Source of the DNA: Crocodylus rhombifer
Taxonomy: Eukaryota; Chordata; Crocodylia; Crocodylidae
NCBI GenBank assembly: GCA_038503035.1
Contig: JAVSML010020429.1
Coordinates: forward strand, 182,511-246,510
Length of the DNA stretch: 64,000 bases
Direction of reading: 5' to 3'
Part shown: piece by piece, positions 12,985 to 25,452 of the stretch
Position numbering within the stretch: the first letter of the stretch is position 1
How the letters are laid out: each line of letters begins with the position of its first letter
Notes under the pieces: model-generated
What the model saw: the letters and a program-made list of their open reading frames with translations, nothing else
Told to the model about the DNA's origin: nothing
The model's database searches: none
Program-made: the position numbers and the translations under genes

Positions 12985-13060
12985 TTTAGATTATGATTGC
13001 ATGGGACGGTTTAGACAGGGGTGATCCTGCTTCAGGCAGGGTGCTGGGCTAGATGACCAA
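12985..13060 (+). mobile_element. CR1 LINE 3' fragment next to a hAT MITE
   Basis: GGACGGTTTAGACAGGGGTG, ATCCTGCTTCAGGCAGGG and GGGCTAGATGACC match the C-terminal and 3' UTR part of CR1. The usual CR1 ending (GAGGTCCCTTC...CTATGA) is absent because the hAT-type element at 13061 starts at this point. The simplest reading is that the MITE landed in or replaced the CR1 tail. No clear continuation of the CR1 tail is seen on the far side. Confidence 0.7.
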
Positions 13061-13406
13061 CAGGTTGGCCAACCTGTGGCTCCAGAGCCACGTGCATCTC
13101 TTCAGAAGTCAATATGCATCTCCTTGAATCTCTGCACAAATGGTCCCTACCCAAAAATCAAAGTGAGAACAATGAATGGCTCTCAAATGTCGGGAGTGCA
13201 TCAACGTTCATTCACATTTGTCAATGTTGTACAAAAAACCAATTTCCTTTACAACCGGGGAATGCAGATCCTGCATAAGTGGTACAGGCAAATGCAATGA
13301 CCAAATGGAAGCTGGTCACCGTGTGCTCGTGCAAAGACTCAAGGAGACGTACATTCACTTCCAAAGAGCCGCACGTGGCTCCAGAGCCACAGGTTGGCCA
13401 CCCCTG
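13061..13406. mobile_element. hAT-type nonautonomous transposon (MITE), 346 bp
   Basis: The two ends are long terminal inverted repeats. The left end reads CAGGTTGGCCAACCTGTGG and the right end, reverse-complemented, reads CAGGGGTGGCCAACCTGTGG. Similarity continues through GAGCCACGTGC and CTCTT(C/T)(A/G)GAAGT for about 45 bp. CAG...CTG termini and this sequence are typical of hAT-superfamily MITEs of reptiles. hAT elements move by cut-and-paste using a transposase made elsewhere; this one is far too short to encode one. A clear 8-bp target duplication is not visible (ATGACCAA on the left, TCTTACGA on the right), so the insertion is old or its edges have been rearranged. A degenerate relative lies at 7735-7890. 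Confidence 0.85.
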
Positions 13407-14489
13407 TCTTACGATATATTTGTACAGCACCTAGCACACTGAGGTTGCCCAGCACAGCGTCTCCCAGTTCTTCCATCGCAGATATAACAACAGTAATTCG
13501 GCAGGGCTCTCACGCCACTATCGATCTGAACTCACCATACTGAGTTGACTCAAGACGTGGATGCATCAGGCAAGTTTGGCTCCAGTATTTTGCTAGGTCG
13601 GTTCAAACATTAATGTTACATATTACAAGTTGCAATTGGCTGGTCCTCTCAACTTCAATATAGGCTTTGCTGAGCTGGATCAAAGCAATGTCCACTCAAT
13701 CCAGTGTCTCCAGCAATGGCTGGAAGAAAGAAGAAACGTGGAAGTGGGCACCAATGAGATACTCTACCCACAGGAAAAGACTCTTTCAAATCCCTGTTTA
13801 GTAGAGGTTACCAGCTGACGTGCAACTGGACAATTTAAATTCTTCCAAACTCTTGGATTGTTAATTTGTTTTTTAAAAGCCTTGCTTCTGAAACTTAATG
13901 CTTTTTTTGACTATCTAAAACTCTCGTCCCTTTTAAAGCCTGCTACATTTTCACCCATATCCTACAGCAACGAGTTCCTCCATTACTGCACGCAAGCTGA
14001 TTATCTGAAGAAGCGCGCCGCACAGGGTGCACAATGCCTCCTAACTTATGTTTCGCCTTGTACAAACACTGCAGTATAAATACCTTGGAGAAAGCAAAAA
14101 GCAATACTTTGGCAGGAAAGTCAACACACAAAAACAGAGACTTGAGGCTTAGGGGTCAGTGCTTGCTGTATAATTTGGTGCCACTTTATTTCTCTGAAGA
14201 TGTCCATTTTATTTCTTTTTTTTTTGATTCACTGATCCTTTAATTCTTTTCTTTTTTTTAATTTCAACCAGAGCACAGCTATTAAGTGCAATTCATTCAC
14301 AAATATACACTTGCAAACACTTCAATTTTAAACAATGTTTGGCAATTGACTGTGTGGAAACCATAACTTGAAAGCATGCACTAACATCTCAACACAATGA
14401 AATAACAGATGAAAGAGGCAGGAAGCATTTAAGGAAAACACTCTACACCTGGGAATAGCATTTCAGGGCTTTTTTTTCCTTAAGTGACA
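13407..14489. other. Unique noncoding sequence
   Basis: TTTGTACAGCACCTAGCAC just right of the MITE resembles the 3' end of a reptile SINE or LINE, but it is too short to assign. The rest shows no repeat or gene. T tracts lie at 14216-14225 and near 14250. Confidence 0.4.
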
Positions 14490-14760
14490 ATCATTAAGCA
14501 GGAAAGCAGATTTCTAATTAGCAGACTGATATATTCTGCAGAACAGAGAATTGTGGTACTTTGTTTTCAGGGCCTCAGGTGTGTTTGTGTGACTTATTAA
14601 AATGAAATCCTTCATTCACCCTAATCTGGGTAAGTGTATCAAGAATAAAATGCAAGTTCTTGTTTACATAGCTAAATAGTGATTAATGTGCACCATATGG
14701 AAGCATGTGCTAGCACTAATGAATAGTTCTCTGTATGGAAACTAGGAATAGGTTTGTAAA
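14490..14760. promoter_or_regulatory. TAAT-rich island, possible conserved noncoding element
   Basis: The sequence has repeated homeodomain-type cores (TCTAATTAGCAG, TGATTAATGTGC, CACTAATGAATAG), balanced complexity and no repeat resemblance. That combination is common in developmental enhancers. This is inference from composition only, and conservation was not tested. Confidence 0.25.
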
Positions 14761-16639
14761 GCAGACAACCTGGCATTTGCTAAGGAACAGGAGTGAGGCT
14801 TGCAGCAGAATATCAGCCAACTGGTTTCCAAGTTTAAAATAGCAATATCAGCAATCAGAATAGGTAAGGATCCAAAATAATCTTCAAAGTGAGGCAAAAG
14901 GAGGTTGGTGGTAGTTTTTATAGCTGCGCTGCAGAGTTATTGGGCTGGGGGAGGTGGAGGGGGAAGGGAGAGGCTTGTTGGGTTGCCAAGAAAATGACTG
15001 TGAACAAGCATTTGGCCAGCAAACTTCACAACCAACCTGAACGATTGTTCGTATATTTGCTACCGAGGCGCCTGCATGGAAAGCTAAAATGAATGCCGCC
15101 GCAGGGCTGACATGACTACTGCCCTGGTTTCGACCGGCCAGTAGTCCAGGACAGTTTCCACCAGCTCATGGTATCCAGATTGATGGGGTTTCTACCTGAA
15201 TACAGCCTGACTTTGTACCCCTGGCTCTTACTCAATACATCAGTCAGGTTTCCACTTAATGCATGAAGAAGCAAAGTTGCAACCCCAGTGCAAGCCTGCC
15301 AAGTTAAGACCACAGCGGCACACTGGGCGCCTGGGCTTCCTAACTCTTCAGCAGCCTCTTTTCTGCATGTTGTCTTATTTGGCCCTGATCCTGGAACTGG
15401 ATCTATACAAATGAATCCTTTTTGCCCATACAGCATCTCAGGCTTCAAGGCTCTGGTACGATTCATACCATGATTCAAGGCAAGGGTATGATTATTCAGG
15501 CCCAAGACCATAACATTCAGAGGTAGGGATCTATAAAGTATTTTGGAGCAGAGAAGTGATAGGACAGTGATAGTCTATCGTAGCGGTAGGAGAGAATTGA
15601 TAGGACTCTGCAGTAATGAATACAGAAAAGGCATCTTGTTAAGGTATTGAACCCAGACATCCCCGTCTGTCCAGCTCCTATACAGCTAACCACATCCTGA
15701 GCCCTGTAGGGGCAAGCACAAGGCCTTTTCTACGACCTGGTCTGGATGAAGCATCTATAGAGTAAGTAGACTGGTGACTGCACTGCAGAATAGGTCCAGG
15801 TATTTGATGTGTATAATGAACCATGTCATTGTTTACTGTATAAATAATATGATGATGGATGGGAAAAGCAAAAGCAAATTGAACAAACTTAGATGTACGC
15901 GGAGTGAAGAGTTTATAATTTCTAATGATTTCACATGGAAAAAAACCCAAAACTTGTAAATGCTCTGATCCCGGGACTAGGTGAAAATGCCCCTAAGCCA
16001 GGGGCTCTCTCTCCTCAAAAGTTTATGAAGGTCGGCAGGTTCCCAGCTGTTGTGACAGAAACCTCTTTGACCAAACCAACTTTTCCAGGGTATTGTAAAG
16101 CAAAAGGCCTTGACCTCCTCTCCCTAGTACCCGTATAAAGCAGATGTAATTCTCGTGAAATCACCAGTATTAAACTGAAGCAACCTGCATCAGAATCGCA
16201 CCCTAGGAGATTTGACTGACTGAAAAAGCAAAGAGTCTGTCCATCTTTGACGTGAGACCCGTGGTGGATGACCTCAGCTCGAAGGGACCGCACTGGAGCG
16301 ATCCCCAGCTCTCAGAGGTCCCTACCTCCCCCTGAAAAAGCCACGGCAGATGGCATTTCTGGTGGCCAACTCGCCAGCGAGGCAAAGGCCCGAGCGAAAG
16401 AGTGTGGAAACTTTTACTGACCACTCATTCTTGGAGGTGGCTCTATCAGGCGGGAGCAGAGGCAGTCGAGTCTTGCTAAGCCTGTGGACCACACGCCATC
16501 TCATTCTCAGGTAGCTTAGCTCCCACCGGTGCTAAGGCAGCACTTTTCAAGGAAGGCTGAAATTCAATTTGCAGCAACAACAAATTACTTTTATTGCATA
16601 TACCTCGGCGTTTTTGGTGTGTGATATATGGGACTTAAC
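14761..16639. other. Unique noncoding sequence
   Basis: No gene recognised. A 131-codon frame lies on the minus strand at 15116-15511 with another frame opposite it. It has no recognisable domain, no good splice context and a non-coding-like composition. Nothing else stands out. Confidence 0.45.
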
Positions 16640-16712
16640 TAAGATTTCTTGGTACCCACTTTAGGTTTCTGATTACCAGCCAGGTGTTCTTCCAGCTGAG
16701 CTGTGAGCCTGA
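16640..16712 (-). repeat. Possible tRNA-derived SINE head
   Basis: Read on the minus strand, CAGCTCAGCTGGAAGAACAC followed by CTGGCTGGTAATCAGAA resembles the A-box half of a tRNA-derived promoter (TAGCTCAGCTGGTAGAGC in the family). A proper B box is not visible, so this is either a degenerate fragment or a chance match. Confidence 0.35.
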
Positions 16713-17112
16713 TTGGCAGCTTCAATCCTCCTACTTGAGCACAGTTTGTAATAATTACTCTTCTTTAACAATGCGCGCAGAAGATCTCTAGGGTACAAGC
16801 ATATGCAAAATAGCTGCTGGCAAATCCTGACAGTAGTTTTGTACTTCTGGTCCTCGCATCCAAACTTGGGCCCAAAGTGACTCTGAAAACAAAACAAACC
16901 TGCTGATGACACCAGGCGTCTGGGCCTTGCTTCCTGCAGGCAACAGCCAAAATTGCCACATGATTAATTCTGATTAAAACGCTCTTCTCCAGCATTGGGG
17001 TCAGCTGCAGTCCATTGCACCCAAGGCAAGAGGGCAGAAAAGGTGGAGGAGGGGGGCACGGCTGAAAAGAGGCAGGGTGCCCAGCATTCACATACATTAT
17101 ATGGTACTTAGG
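16713..17112. other. Unique noncoding sequence
   Basis: No gene or repeat is recognised. Two overlapping minus-strand frames (up to 110 codons) are not supported by any domain. Confidence 0.4.
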
Positions 17113-17205
17113 GGTGTCATTTGTAGTCGTGTTGGTCTAAGGATGCCGGCAGACAAGGCTCTTTGGGTAAATCCAATATCTTATTACACCAACTTAATAT
17201 GGTAC
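17113..17205 (+). repeat. Interspersed repeat fragment with GTAGTCGTGTTGGTCT head
   Basis: GTAGTCGTGTTGGTCTAAGG, then GGCAGACAAGGCTCTTTGGG, then AATATCTTATTACACCAACT carry the head and the middle block of the same family seen at 41.6 kb (head GTAGCCGTGTTGGTCT, middle CCTTTTCTTAGACCAAC). The order matches copies I know from reptile genomes. The fragment breaks off after the middle block. Confidence 0.7.
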
Positions 17206-19275
17206 TTTGCATTTTCAAGCACTGCCTCAGATAGTTATCAATGAATTACTCCTTATATTAGATCTTCCTGGTGTGGAAGCAAGAATGAAGTCCAGGCACA
17301 GAGCCGGTAGGACACAAACCTCAGTAGCCTGCAGGACCCACCACTGTAACCCATTTGGCACGGCTAGTGCACGCTATCAAAGCAGCATTGTAAGCGAGAA
17401 GTAAGCCAAAAACAAACCTGCTTTGGTCCCAATATGAAAACATGGTGGGAAGCTACAAACGAACAAAATCGAGCAGCTGGGATTTTCAACGGCGGTCCCA
17501 AGAGCCTAACGACACTGAACAAAGAGGGTTTCAAGCCCCTAATTCCCTGTGAAATTCTTGGTTGACGATGCTGCAGTGCAGAAGGTCAGGGATTATCCAA
17601 GCGCTTCACTCCTGTCGGCATGCTCAGATTTGATCCAAACTAGACAGAATGAACCTGGAGTAATGGCCAAGATTTTCTTCCACCGTTTTGCAGCAGCAGT
17701 TGTGAGATTGCTCGTGTCCAGCTTGCGGCTCTCTGCGGAGCATCGATGAGCCATGACAGCTCTCTGGGAAGAAAAGCAGCCTGAAGTTTGGGAGGCTAAG
17801 GAAGGCTGAAAAACGCCACCTTGTTTCTGCAGAAGGGAGCTCAGCTCCATGCTCTCCATGGCAGACGTGCTTCAAGCTGGGGAAAGGGAAGTGTCCAATG
17901 CTTAAAGAAACCCACCAACACCTACTGCTCCCCAGCAGTCTCCACTCAGAGTCCTGGACCTCCCGTCACACTGGGGATGGCAAAGCTGCAGGCGTACAAG
18001 GAGCAAGGCATTTGCAGATGCTGGTCTGCTACTTGCCATATGCCTCGGTGCATAGGAGCAAGGGTGGGGGTAGAGCATGCATCCCCCTTTCTGTAAGGTA
18101 CTATATTTGGCAGCCCACCTGACCTCTGCTTATCGATTATGCTGCTTGCATGGGGGAGAAGGACACAGCAGAGACTTGGTGCAGGGAGATCACCGTGCCA
18201 TAAAAAAGGACCTGATGCCAGCAGAGGCACCAGCCACCAGGGAGCATTTTCTCACTTGAATGCAAAATCTCCTACTTACAAGTGACATGGGCCGCAAGGA
18301 GCAGAGGCAGGAAACACAGAAGAAAATGTGTCTAGGGGATGTCTAAGGGATGCCTGGACGTTTGAGGGTCTGTGTGCAGCCCTACAGAGACTATCAGGCC
18401 TCCCTCTCCTTTCTCAGCCCACTGTGGGAGTCGCCTTCTGCTTCAGGGCCAAAAAACCAAGCACTGTGCCCAAAGGATGCTACAGGAATGAGACCAGCAG
18501 CCACTTCATTCCTCTGCAGGGCAGTACAAACACAAAAGCATAAATCAGACCAACAAACCCAACCAGGAGCTCATTGCTCCTTCATTTCTTCTTGCCTCAT
18601 TTTCTTCTTGCAAATATTTCTACCCTCTTCGCCTCTTCTATTTGGAAACGTAGCTAATTGTCACTTACTCTGATGAATGTCCCTTGCCTCGATACCCTTT
18701 TCTTGCCAGCTTTTCATGCTTCCTTTCTTTATCACTCTTTTTGGAGAATACATTTTCTTAATTAAGTGATCTCGGCACTCATCAATTCCTGATTCTTCTT
18801 TCTGGTCTTCCTAGGCTTGTTTTCTTGGCAGATTTGCCTGGAATCCATTGCTTTGCTCTGAGTTATTGCAAACTTCTGTTTAAACCCATAAATTCTCATC
18901 TTTCCATCAGCCATTTTCTTTCCACAGCGATACTGGCACTCACCCTGCTACCATGCCGGCTGCATTCGCTGCCTCCCAGGGAATACAAACAAGGGCTAAT
19001 TCAGCTCTTGAAGGCAATGAAAACAAAATCATATTGATTAATATTTTTAAGGCCAAAAGGTACCATTACAGGTACAATGCAGAGTTACCCCTGTATCTTC
19101 TCCCATTGATCACTGCATCTATTAACTTCAGTCAATCGGCAGGTTCTTGAACCAAAGCCTAGATTGGGCTTTACCGTTTTAGAGCTCAGTGGCACTTCTC
19201 CTTAAAGTACTGGAAAGTACCAAGGGTGTAGAGTGGGGAGGTCAGAAAGGGCTGGATTCCTATAATCTTTTGGCT
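17206..19275. other. Unique noncoding sequence
   Basis: No gene, RNA or repeat recognised. Frames of 60-107 codons at 17.5-18.7 kb overlap on both strands. 18.55-18.95 kb is pyrimidine-rich (TTCTTCTTG, CTTTCTTTATC) with no coherent exon downstream. Confidence 0.4.
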
Positions 19276-19294
19276 AAAAAAAAAAAAAAAAAAA
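19276..19294 (+). repeat. Oligo-A tract (19 A)
   Basis: Nineteen A follow TTTTGGCT. No recognisable SINE or LINE body precedes it, so I record it as a simple tract and not as a retroposon tail. Confidence 0.9.
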
Positions 19295-20519
19295 GCAAAA
19301 ACCAAATCCACAGGGCATATTTTGCAGAATACTAATAGCACGAATAATAAGAGTCTTGATAATAATGAAAAAATGTTGTATTTAGTAACAAGACCTATAA
19401 ACCACAAGTCCTACAGCTACCTGATTTAAAGAGACCAGAAACAATAAACCATTTAAAATGAGGGATGGTGAAGTTTAGGTCCTCTTGAAACGCTCACAGA
19501 TACATTTGAGGTCTCTGTGGCAATTGGATGTAATGAGAGGCTACAGACCACGTCCTCCCTCCTATCACAACACGGCTCACCACTATACGATGCGTTGCAC
19601 CAGCCAGGGAAAACGCAGAGTGGAGAGAAGTGGGTCCCTCTATTTGGCCTGATTTATGTTAACACCAATGTTAAATCACATGAAGGTCGTGACTGCAACT
19701 GCGGTAACCTGCGTTCTTGGTGAAAATGGATCCCAGCTGAAACGTTATCGTCTTTGCTGTTTTTATTTTCGTGGTATCATATGAACATTCATCAATATGA
19801 TCATTACAAAAAGAAAAAAGAAAGAAAGTGGGTCTCCACAGGAACGTCCTCGGCTGTACTACCTGAGCGCTGCCAAGCAGGACGGTTTCCGAGCCGGGGG
19901 GTTTCGCCGCGCTCTGCCCGTTGCAGCACCAGCAAGAGGGACGATGAGCCATATTTCATGGGAAATGATGCTCCCCGTTTATACTGACGAGCTGAATCAG
20001 CAGACGCAGACAAGCTGCAAGAGATGAAGCCGTAACGCAGGAGAAGAGGCAATTTGACAACAAATCGAGATCTTCTCCGACCCTCGACCGTGTCACGCTG
20101 AGGCGTGGCAAGCAAGGGCCAGCTAGACATGTCGTCGCTTATGGGGTGCAGGCAACGACCTGATCGCAGCAGATCATCTCTGTTGCAAAATTATGTACAA
20201 GGCTTGATGCTTCCACTGTCTCCCATGTATGAAACAGCCTGTCCGCCTGCCGGAGGGGACACAGACTGAATGCCAAGAAAGAAAACAACGGGTTACGCCC
20301 CTGGACTCACCATAAGTGAGGCCATTTGAGGGGCAACTTGATGTCATTGTGAGCGGGAGGCGGAAAAAATATGCAACAAAAAGCTATTTTCGACCTGTCG
20401 CTGGGTATATAAAAACCTCAGAGGGCTGCAGCATCAGCTTTGCTCTCTGCCCAGGAAAAGACACGGGGAAGGAAGACAAGGAGGGAAGAGAAAAGCAAAC
20501 ACAGAGCGTTAGTGTTCTG
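19295..20519. other. Unique noncoding sequence
   Basis: Frames around 19.75-20.13 kb overlap on both strands and carry a Lys-rich run produced by an A-rich tract (AAAAAGAAAAAAGAAAGAAAG). I recognise no gene or mobile element. Confidence 0.4.
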
Positions 20520-20700
20520 TGAAATACAAGATGATTAAATACAGCCCCGCTCTAATCCCTGCTGACAAGCAGAGCTGCATGAGAGATACTGGTTGATTAA
20601 TTATGAAGAAAAAAGGCTATGACATATGCATATGATGCAGAGGGGCTCTAAAAGCAGGGATATTTTTTGGAAAAAAAATAAAAGCAGCTGCCCCATCACT
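20520..20700. promoter_or_regulatory. Possible conserved noncoding element
   Basis: GATGATTAAATACAG, GGTTGATTAATTATGAAG and CATATGCATATGATGC sit close together in otherwise non-repetitive DNA. They resemble homeodomain and octamer-type sites, but conservation was not tested. Confidence 0.22.
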
Positions 20701-23700
20701 GCTGAAGATCTGCCTGGCCTTTCAGCCTTCGAACAGCCTACCCCAAGCCTTGCAAAATGCTAGGGGACCTCAATATTCAGGCGCCTCGTTATGACAAGGC
20801 TGGACCTGAGGCTTTCGGCCCTCACAGGATGGGTGGTTCAGTCCAGTACCACGTACTGGAGACAAGAGCGACCCGAGATGAGCTCAAGGATGCCAGGTGG
20901 GGCCGTGTCTTCAGAGCAGCAGGTCAACTCGGTGGAAGCAGCGGCAGCCGCTTTCCAATCATGGGGAGTAAAGCAACAGGTGGAAAAAGGACGAACCTGC
21001 TCGATGCAACGACTGGCGGACACGGAGCAAAAAGGCCGATGCAGCGTGGCACAAATTGGGATGAAGAGGTGTGGGGTGCGGCTGCTGCGAAGCCAGAGCG
21101 AAGAGGAAAGATGCCATTGCATTGCACGCCGGTGGAGGGTGAAGAAGCCTTTGCTATTGCCACTCTTTTGCCGCGTGACAAAGGAGCCGATGTCCAAGGC
21201 TTTCCATTAGGAGGCGAGATTGGTAACGAAGTCAGACATGTCTCAGATGCAATCCTCTGTGCTTGCAGAGAACGGAGACTTGAGCCCGGTTCTCTAAACA
21301 CCGGGAGGCATTTTCGCGGCTCACAATCCCAAGCCAGGCTTCCCAGCCAGCCCTCTGACCAAAGAGCACGGGCTCTTTTGTCCCAGCTTTCCGCCGATGT
21401 TTCGTGTGCCTCTCGCTTTTGACTGCACGTGCCGATCTCCCTGCCTGCCTGCTCTCAGGTTCACTTTTTACCGACGTGCAGATGCAGGCCTTCTGCTTGC
21501 AATCAGCCTCGCCCTTGGACAGCGGCTTCTCTCATTGCCTCACTCATTAACTTCAGTGAGATCTGTTATTGCCCATAGAGCATAAACCCACTGACTCCAG
21601 CCCCCGATCCGCCGGGTGTTGAAGCAAACCACGGTTTGGGGTCTGCTCTGTGCTGGGCTGCATCTCGAGATGGTTGGATGGCATCTGCAAGAATGACCGG
21701 AGCCAGAGGGAAAGAAGAACACGAGACTATTTTAAAACAACTCCAGCGGCTCCGACCTTGTTCGATGGCATGTCCCTTGAGCTCCTTGAGTGGCTTATTA
21801 GAAACACTTCATCTTAAAAACTGACAAGACTTAGGAGATGTTCTTGTCCTGTAGTCAAGGAAACCTCACTGAGACAACATTTGCCCAGCCTGCGTACTCT
21901 AGCAAACGGCTCTGAACTGCAGCGGCAACTGTTAAACGGCAGGCAACGAATGGCTGCTAAAGCCGAACTCGCATTCAAAGTCTGGCTAAGTGCGACAGCG
22001 CCTTAAAATGAGGGACTGAACTCCTCCCAGAGGACGGTTATGTCCAAAACAGTGATTTGCCGCATTCTGGTGGGAACAGAGGCTATGCACAAGTTTAACA
22101 GGAAAAAAAAATGGCTTTTTTAGTGACGGCACCACTGCCCTGAGTACCTATGCGCAGGTGGAGATGGGCTCGCTTGCTGCCAACGCCACCGGAGGCCAGA
22201 GCAGAGAGGATTTATGCAAAGGACTCCTCGGTAGTGCCCTTGCAATAGCAACTCGATGCTTCCCCATGCCCCGCGGAGCTGCTACAGCCCTGCGCTTGCC
22301 TGTGTTGGCTAGGACGAGCCGAAGGGCACTTACATGGCACGTCTGCAGGGAACGATCCCAGAAGCCTGAAACCCAGCTGGGGATCAGCCTGGCTCTGGCA
22401 CTCCTCCGGCTCCATCCTCTCCATGTTTAACCAGGTATAGCAGCTGCAGCAATACCTCCAGAAGATCACCCTGACAAGAGGGTGACTTTCCCAAGTGCCC
22501 TGGGCGGTTCACACGGGACCCCAGGCCAAAACGAACGGCTGCTCACCCCACGATGGATGATCCAGGCTGTCTTAGCAAAAAGCAGGAACGTCTCCAGGTT
22601 GGGTGAACAAGGCACTAAAGGCCAAGGGACCCAATGTGCTTGGAGCGTAACACCTAGTGAAAAACCAGGACGATCCCTAAACCACAACTGCTGCTTTACT
22701 TACTAGACGACTCCACTTCGTCGTGCACCAATTCTAGCGCTGAGAAAAAGAGGAGGAAGGGAAAAGAAGATGAGAGACAGCAGGAAACGAAGGGAGAGGA
22801 AAATACAGACAATCCATTACAGTCCCATAATTTCATCCTGCAAAATTTCAGTCTGCATGCACCACTGATTCAATTACTGTACACAGCTTTACCCTTCAGC
22901 GGAGGCAGAATTACCGAAAAACTATTTTTAAAGGTTAGCGAAGGAATTTTTCATTGGCAACGACCTTCTCCTCGGAGGGGCACATGACGCAATGTGGATA
23001 ATGAATTAGGCTTTCTCCTTGAAATCCCACATTCGGATATGGCTCCGGGTCCAAGCGCAATATGCCTGGTTCTCTTAACCTGCTCCCAGACGGGGATTTT
23101 TCCGTGTCACAAAGCCAAGACATGGGTCGGACGGATTGCCAAGTCCTGGTCTGGAGACCAGACCAGACATCTTAAATATCATTTCCCTACCACTGACATC
23201 AGATTATTTCCTCTGGCACGTTAACGAACAAGCAAACACTTGCTATGGTCCTGAGCAGAGGGCTGGGGGCTGGATAAAGCTCAGTGCTTGCCACTCTGAT
23301 GCTCTTAGAACATCACCCAAATATCCTCACTTACCTTAGGATGAGGACATCCTACCATGCTCATTTTTATCATACCGCCTTTAGTTACTCTGCTCTGAAT
23401 CATGTTAACGTATATTCTTCCTGCATAACCTAGATACCCCTCAAACATCCCGCACAGCGTACCGTTTCTTAGCTCTCATTTTGTCAAGCTCTACGTGCAT
23501 AGGACCGGATCAGCTGGCCCTGCTGAGATGTGCTTGGTGCTGGACCAAAGGAGGGAACAGGGAGACCACCGGTGCAGCTTTGCAATCTTTGCCAGATGCA
23601 ATTTAGAGCAGGCCCAAGTTATGCTCAAGTCCCAGCATCGGGATGGATCCTGTACAGGACCTGTAACAACAGCGGCTGCATTATTTTCAGATGCAAAGGT

Positions 23701-23984
23701 AGTTTGCAATATAATGATGTCCCTTTATTGAAGCAGAAACATTCCTAACTCTTTTTCTGGTCTCCTGGTTCAAAAGCACGGTGGCCTGCGTTCAGAAAAG
23801 CAATTTCAGCGAGCACACAAGTGCACACATTCTGTGCTGACCGGTGGAAAAACATCCCGCCTAGATGTTTAATGCCTGTGCCTTGCCACAGAGGAGCGCT
23901 CAGAAGCGGACAGGAAAAGAGCACGTGTTAATATTCGAGCCACGTGACTTCATTGACTTGAGAAGGGCCGAGTTAACAGGATGC
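20701..23984. other. Unique noncoding sequence containing the longest ordinary open frame
   Basis: An open frame of 221 codons runs on the plus strand from 20757 to 21422 in GC- and CpG-richer DNA, with frames of 119-139 codons open over the same bases in other frames. Simultaneous openness in several frames points to low stop-codon density, not coding. No domain, signal peptide or known family is visible. The remainder to 23.98 kb has only short frames and no repeat I can name. Confidence 0.4.
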
Positions 23985-24340
23985 CGCCAAGCACCGATAC
24001 TGGCAAAAGATGGAATTAAAGCAGCTATTTACATAATCAGCAATGCTGCGACAAGATAGAGCTGCACCAAAAGCATTACTAATTATATTACTCTATACTT
24101 AGTTCACAGTGTTCTTAGTGGCAATGCTGTCAACCCAATACATAGTACTAAACTCCAGGGGATTATTCTTAATCAGCTAAATTATAGCCTTCCAAACACT
24201 CCGGGCAAACTGACAGTTTATTCTTCGAGCACAGTGCAGCACAATTGGACTAGTGAAATATCAAGATCATTTTCATGGAATATATTCCCCATTTCCCATC
24301 CTAATTACTGGCGGATTAGTTCGTGTCATCAGCATTAGAG
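23985..24340. promoter_or_regulatory. TAAT-rich island, possible conserved noncoding element
   Basis: Over about 350 bp the sequence is AT-rich and non-repetitive, with many TAAT/ATTA cores (CATTACTAATTATATTAC, GATTATTCTTAATCAGC, CTAATTACTGGCGGATTAG) and TTTACATAATCAGC. This is the style of a developmental enhancer. There are no open frames of note. Confidence 0.3.
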
Positions 24341-25452
24341 TAATTTGCCTGAACAGCAGGTTTTTAAAGAAAGATGGAAATTGCCTTCAGAAGATGCACT
24401 CTCAAACATGATCTCTGCACACGTGCAGCTCTTTTTGCTCGTCGTGCATGAGTAGCTATTTTGCCCCTAAAGATCCCAGATAACGTGAGAACAAGGATAC
24501 CTGCAAACACATGCACGCCTGCATCTTCTCCGGCTTGCTGCCGGTTGTATGACCGGGGTTATTGCCATGGCGATGCAGGTCTTCCAGCCGGCACATCCAT
24601 TCATTGCTTTCTAAGCCCGCGTCAGTGTTCCCCGCTCCTCCCCTTCCCCTTGAGCCTGCATGTCAATGTTTCGTTAAGGGAGTTAACAGAAAACACGGCC
24701 TTTCGCTTTCTAGGGATGAGCTTGAATCTTCTTCCGTTGGATAGAGACTAGTTCCCCAAAGGGAAACCTCAGCTGCAGAGACAGCTCCTCAGAACAGGTC
24801 AAATGTTCCTAGGCTGCATTGCCTCTCCGGGACTGGAGGCAAAGGGACGTGTACCCATGCATGCTGCCTCTAGCCCGAAACCATTTGCGCTGCCCACTTC
24901 TCCATCCTTCCTGTGTGCTTTCCTGATCTTGTCCTATCCTTCTGAACCTCCTGGGAAAGGCAGACGGCATGAGCCCCTAAATCTGGAAGGAATTCACCAC
25001 CGTCAGCCGTCCTTCCCCTATGAAGCAGAGCAGAATGAGTACAGGAAGCATCTGACCAGCTACATTGCTTTTTGGAGCCTGTCCAATGTTTAGAAGTGTT
25101 GTTTCCTTCCCTAAATAAATTTCCTCCATTGTGAAAATCCCTCTTTAACATAGGCTGCAGCTGTGAACAAAAACTAGCTGCTAATATTGAACGATTTTCC
25201 TTCGTGCTGATCACAAATGCTTAAACCCAACGCCGCTCCGGCATTATGATGCTAATATTTTGCATGTATGCAGCCTCTGATCTTGTAACTGGAGCTGCAC
25301 GGGTGCTCGCTCGGAGACCCCCTTCCAAAGACCTAGGAAGAGATTTTCATGGCCAGAAAGAGGAGTTTGGGGCCCAATTTCCATTGGGGGAAAAAAATCA
25401 AACAAAAAACAAACAAAAAAATCAATGGACGTTGGATGGTTAATACCCTGGG
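24341..25452. other. Unique noncoding sequence
   Basis: Overlapping frames of 90-114 codons on both strands at 24.46-25.21 kb lack any domain. An A-rich patch with AAACAAAAAACAAAC lies at about 25.4 kb, immediately before the 3' end of the minus-strand CR1. Confidence 0.4.

Noticed and set aside
12502..13024. Frames of 83-144 codons with Tyr-Ile repeats
   Set aside because: They read through the (GT)n(AT)n microsatellite on both strands.
16640..16712. A functional tRNA gene on the minus strand
   Set aside because: Only the A-box half is tRNA-like; there is no B box, acceptor pairing or terminator.
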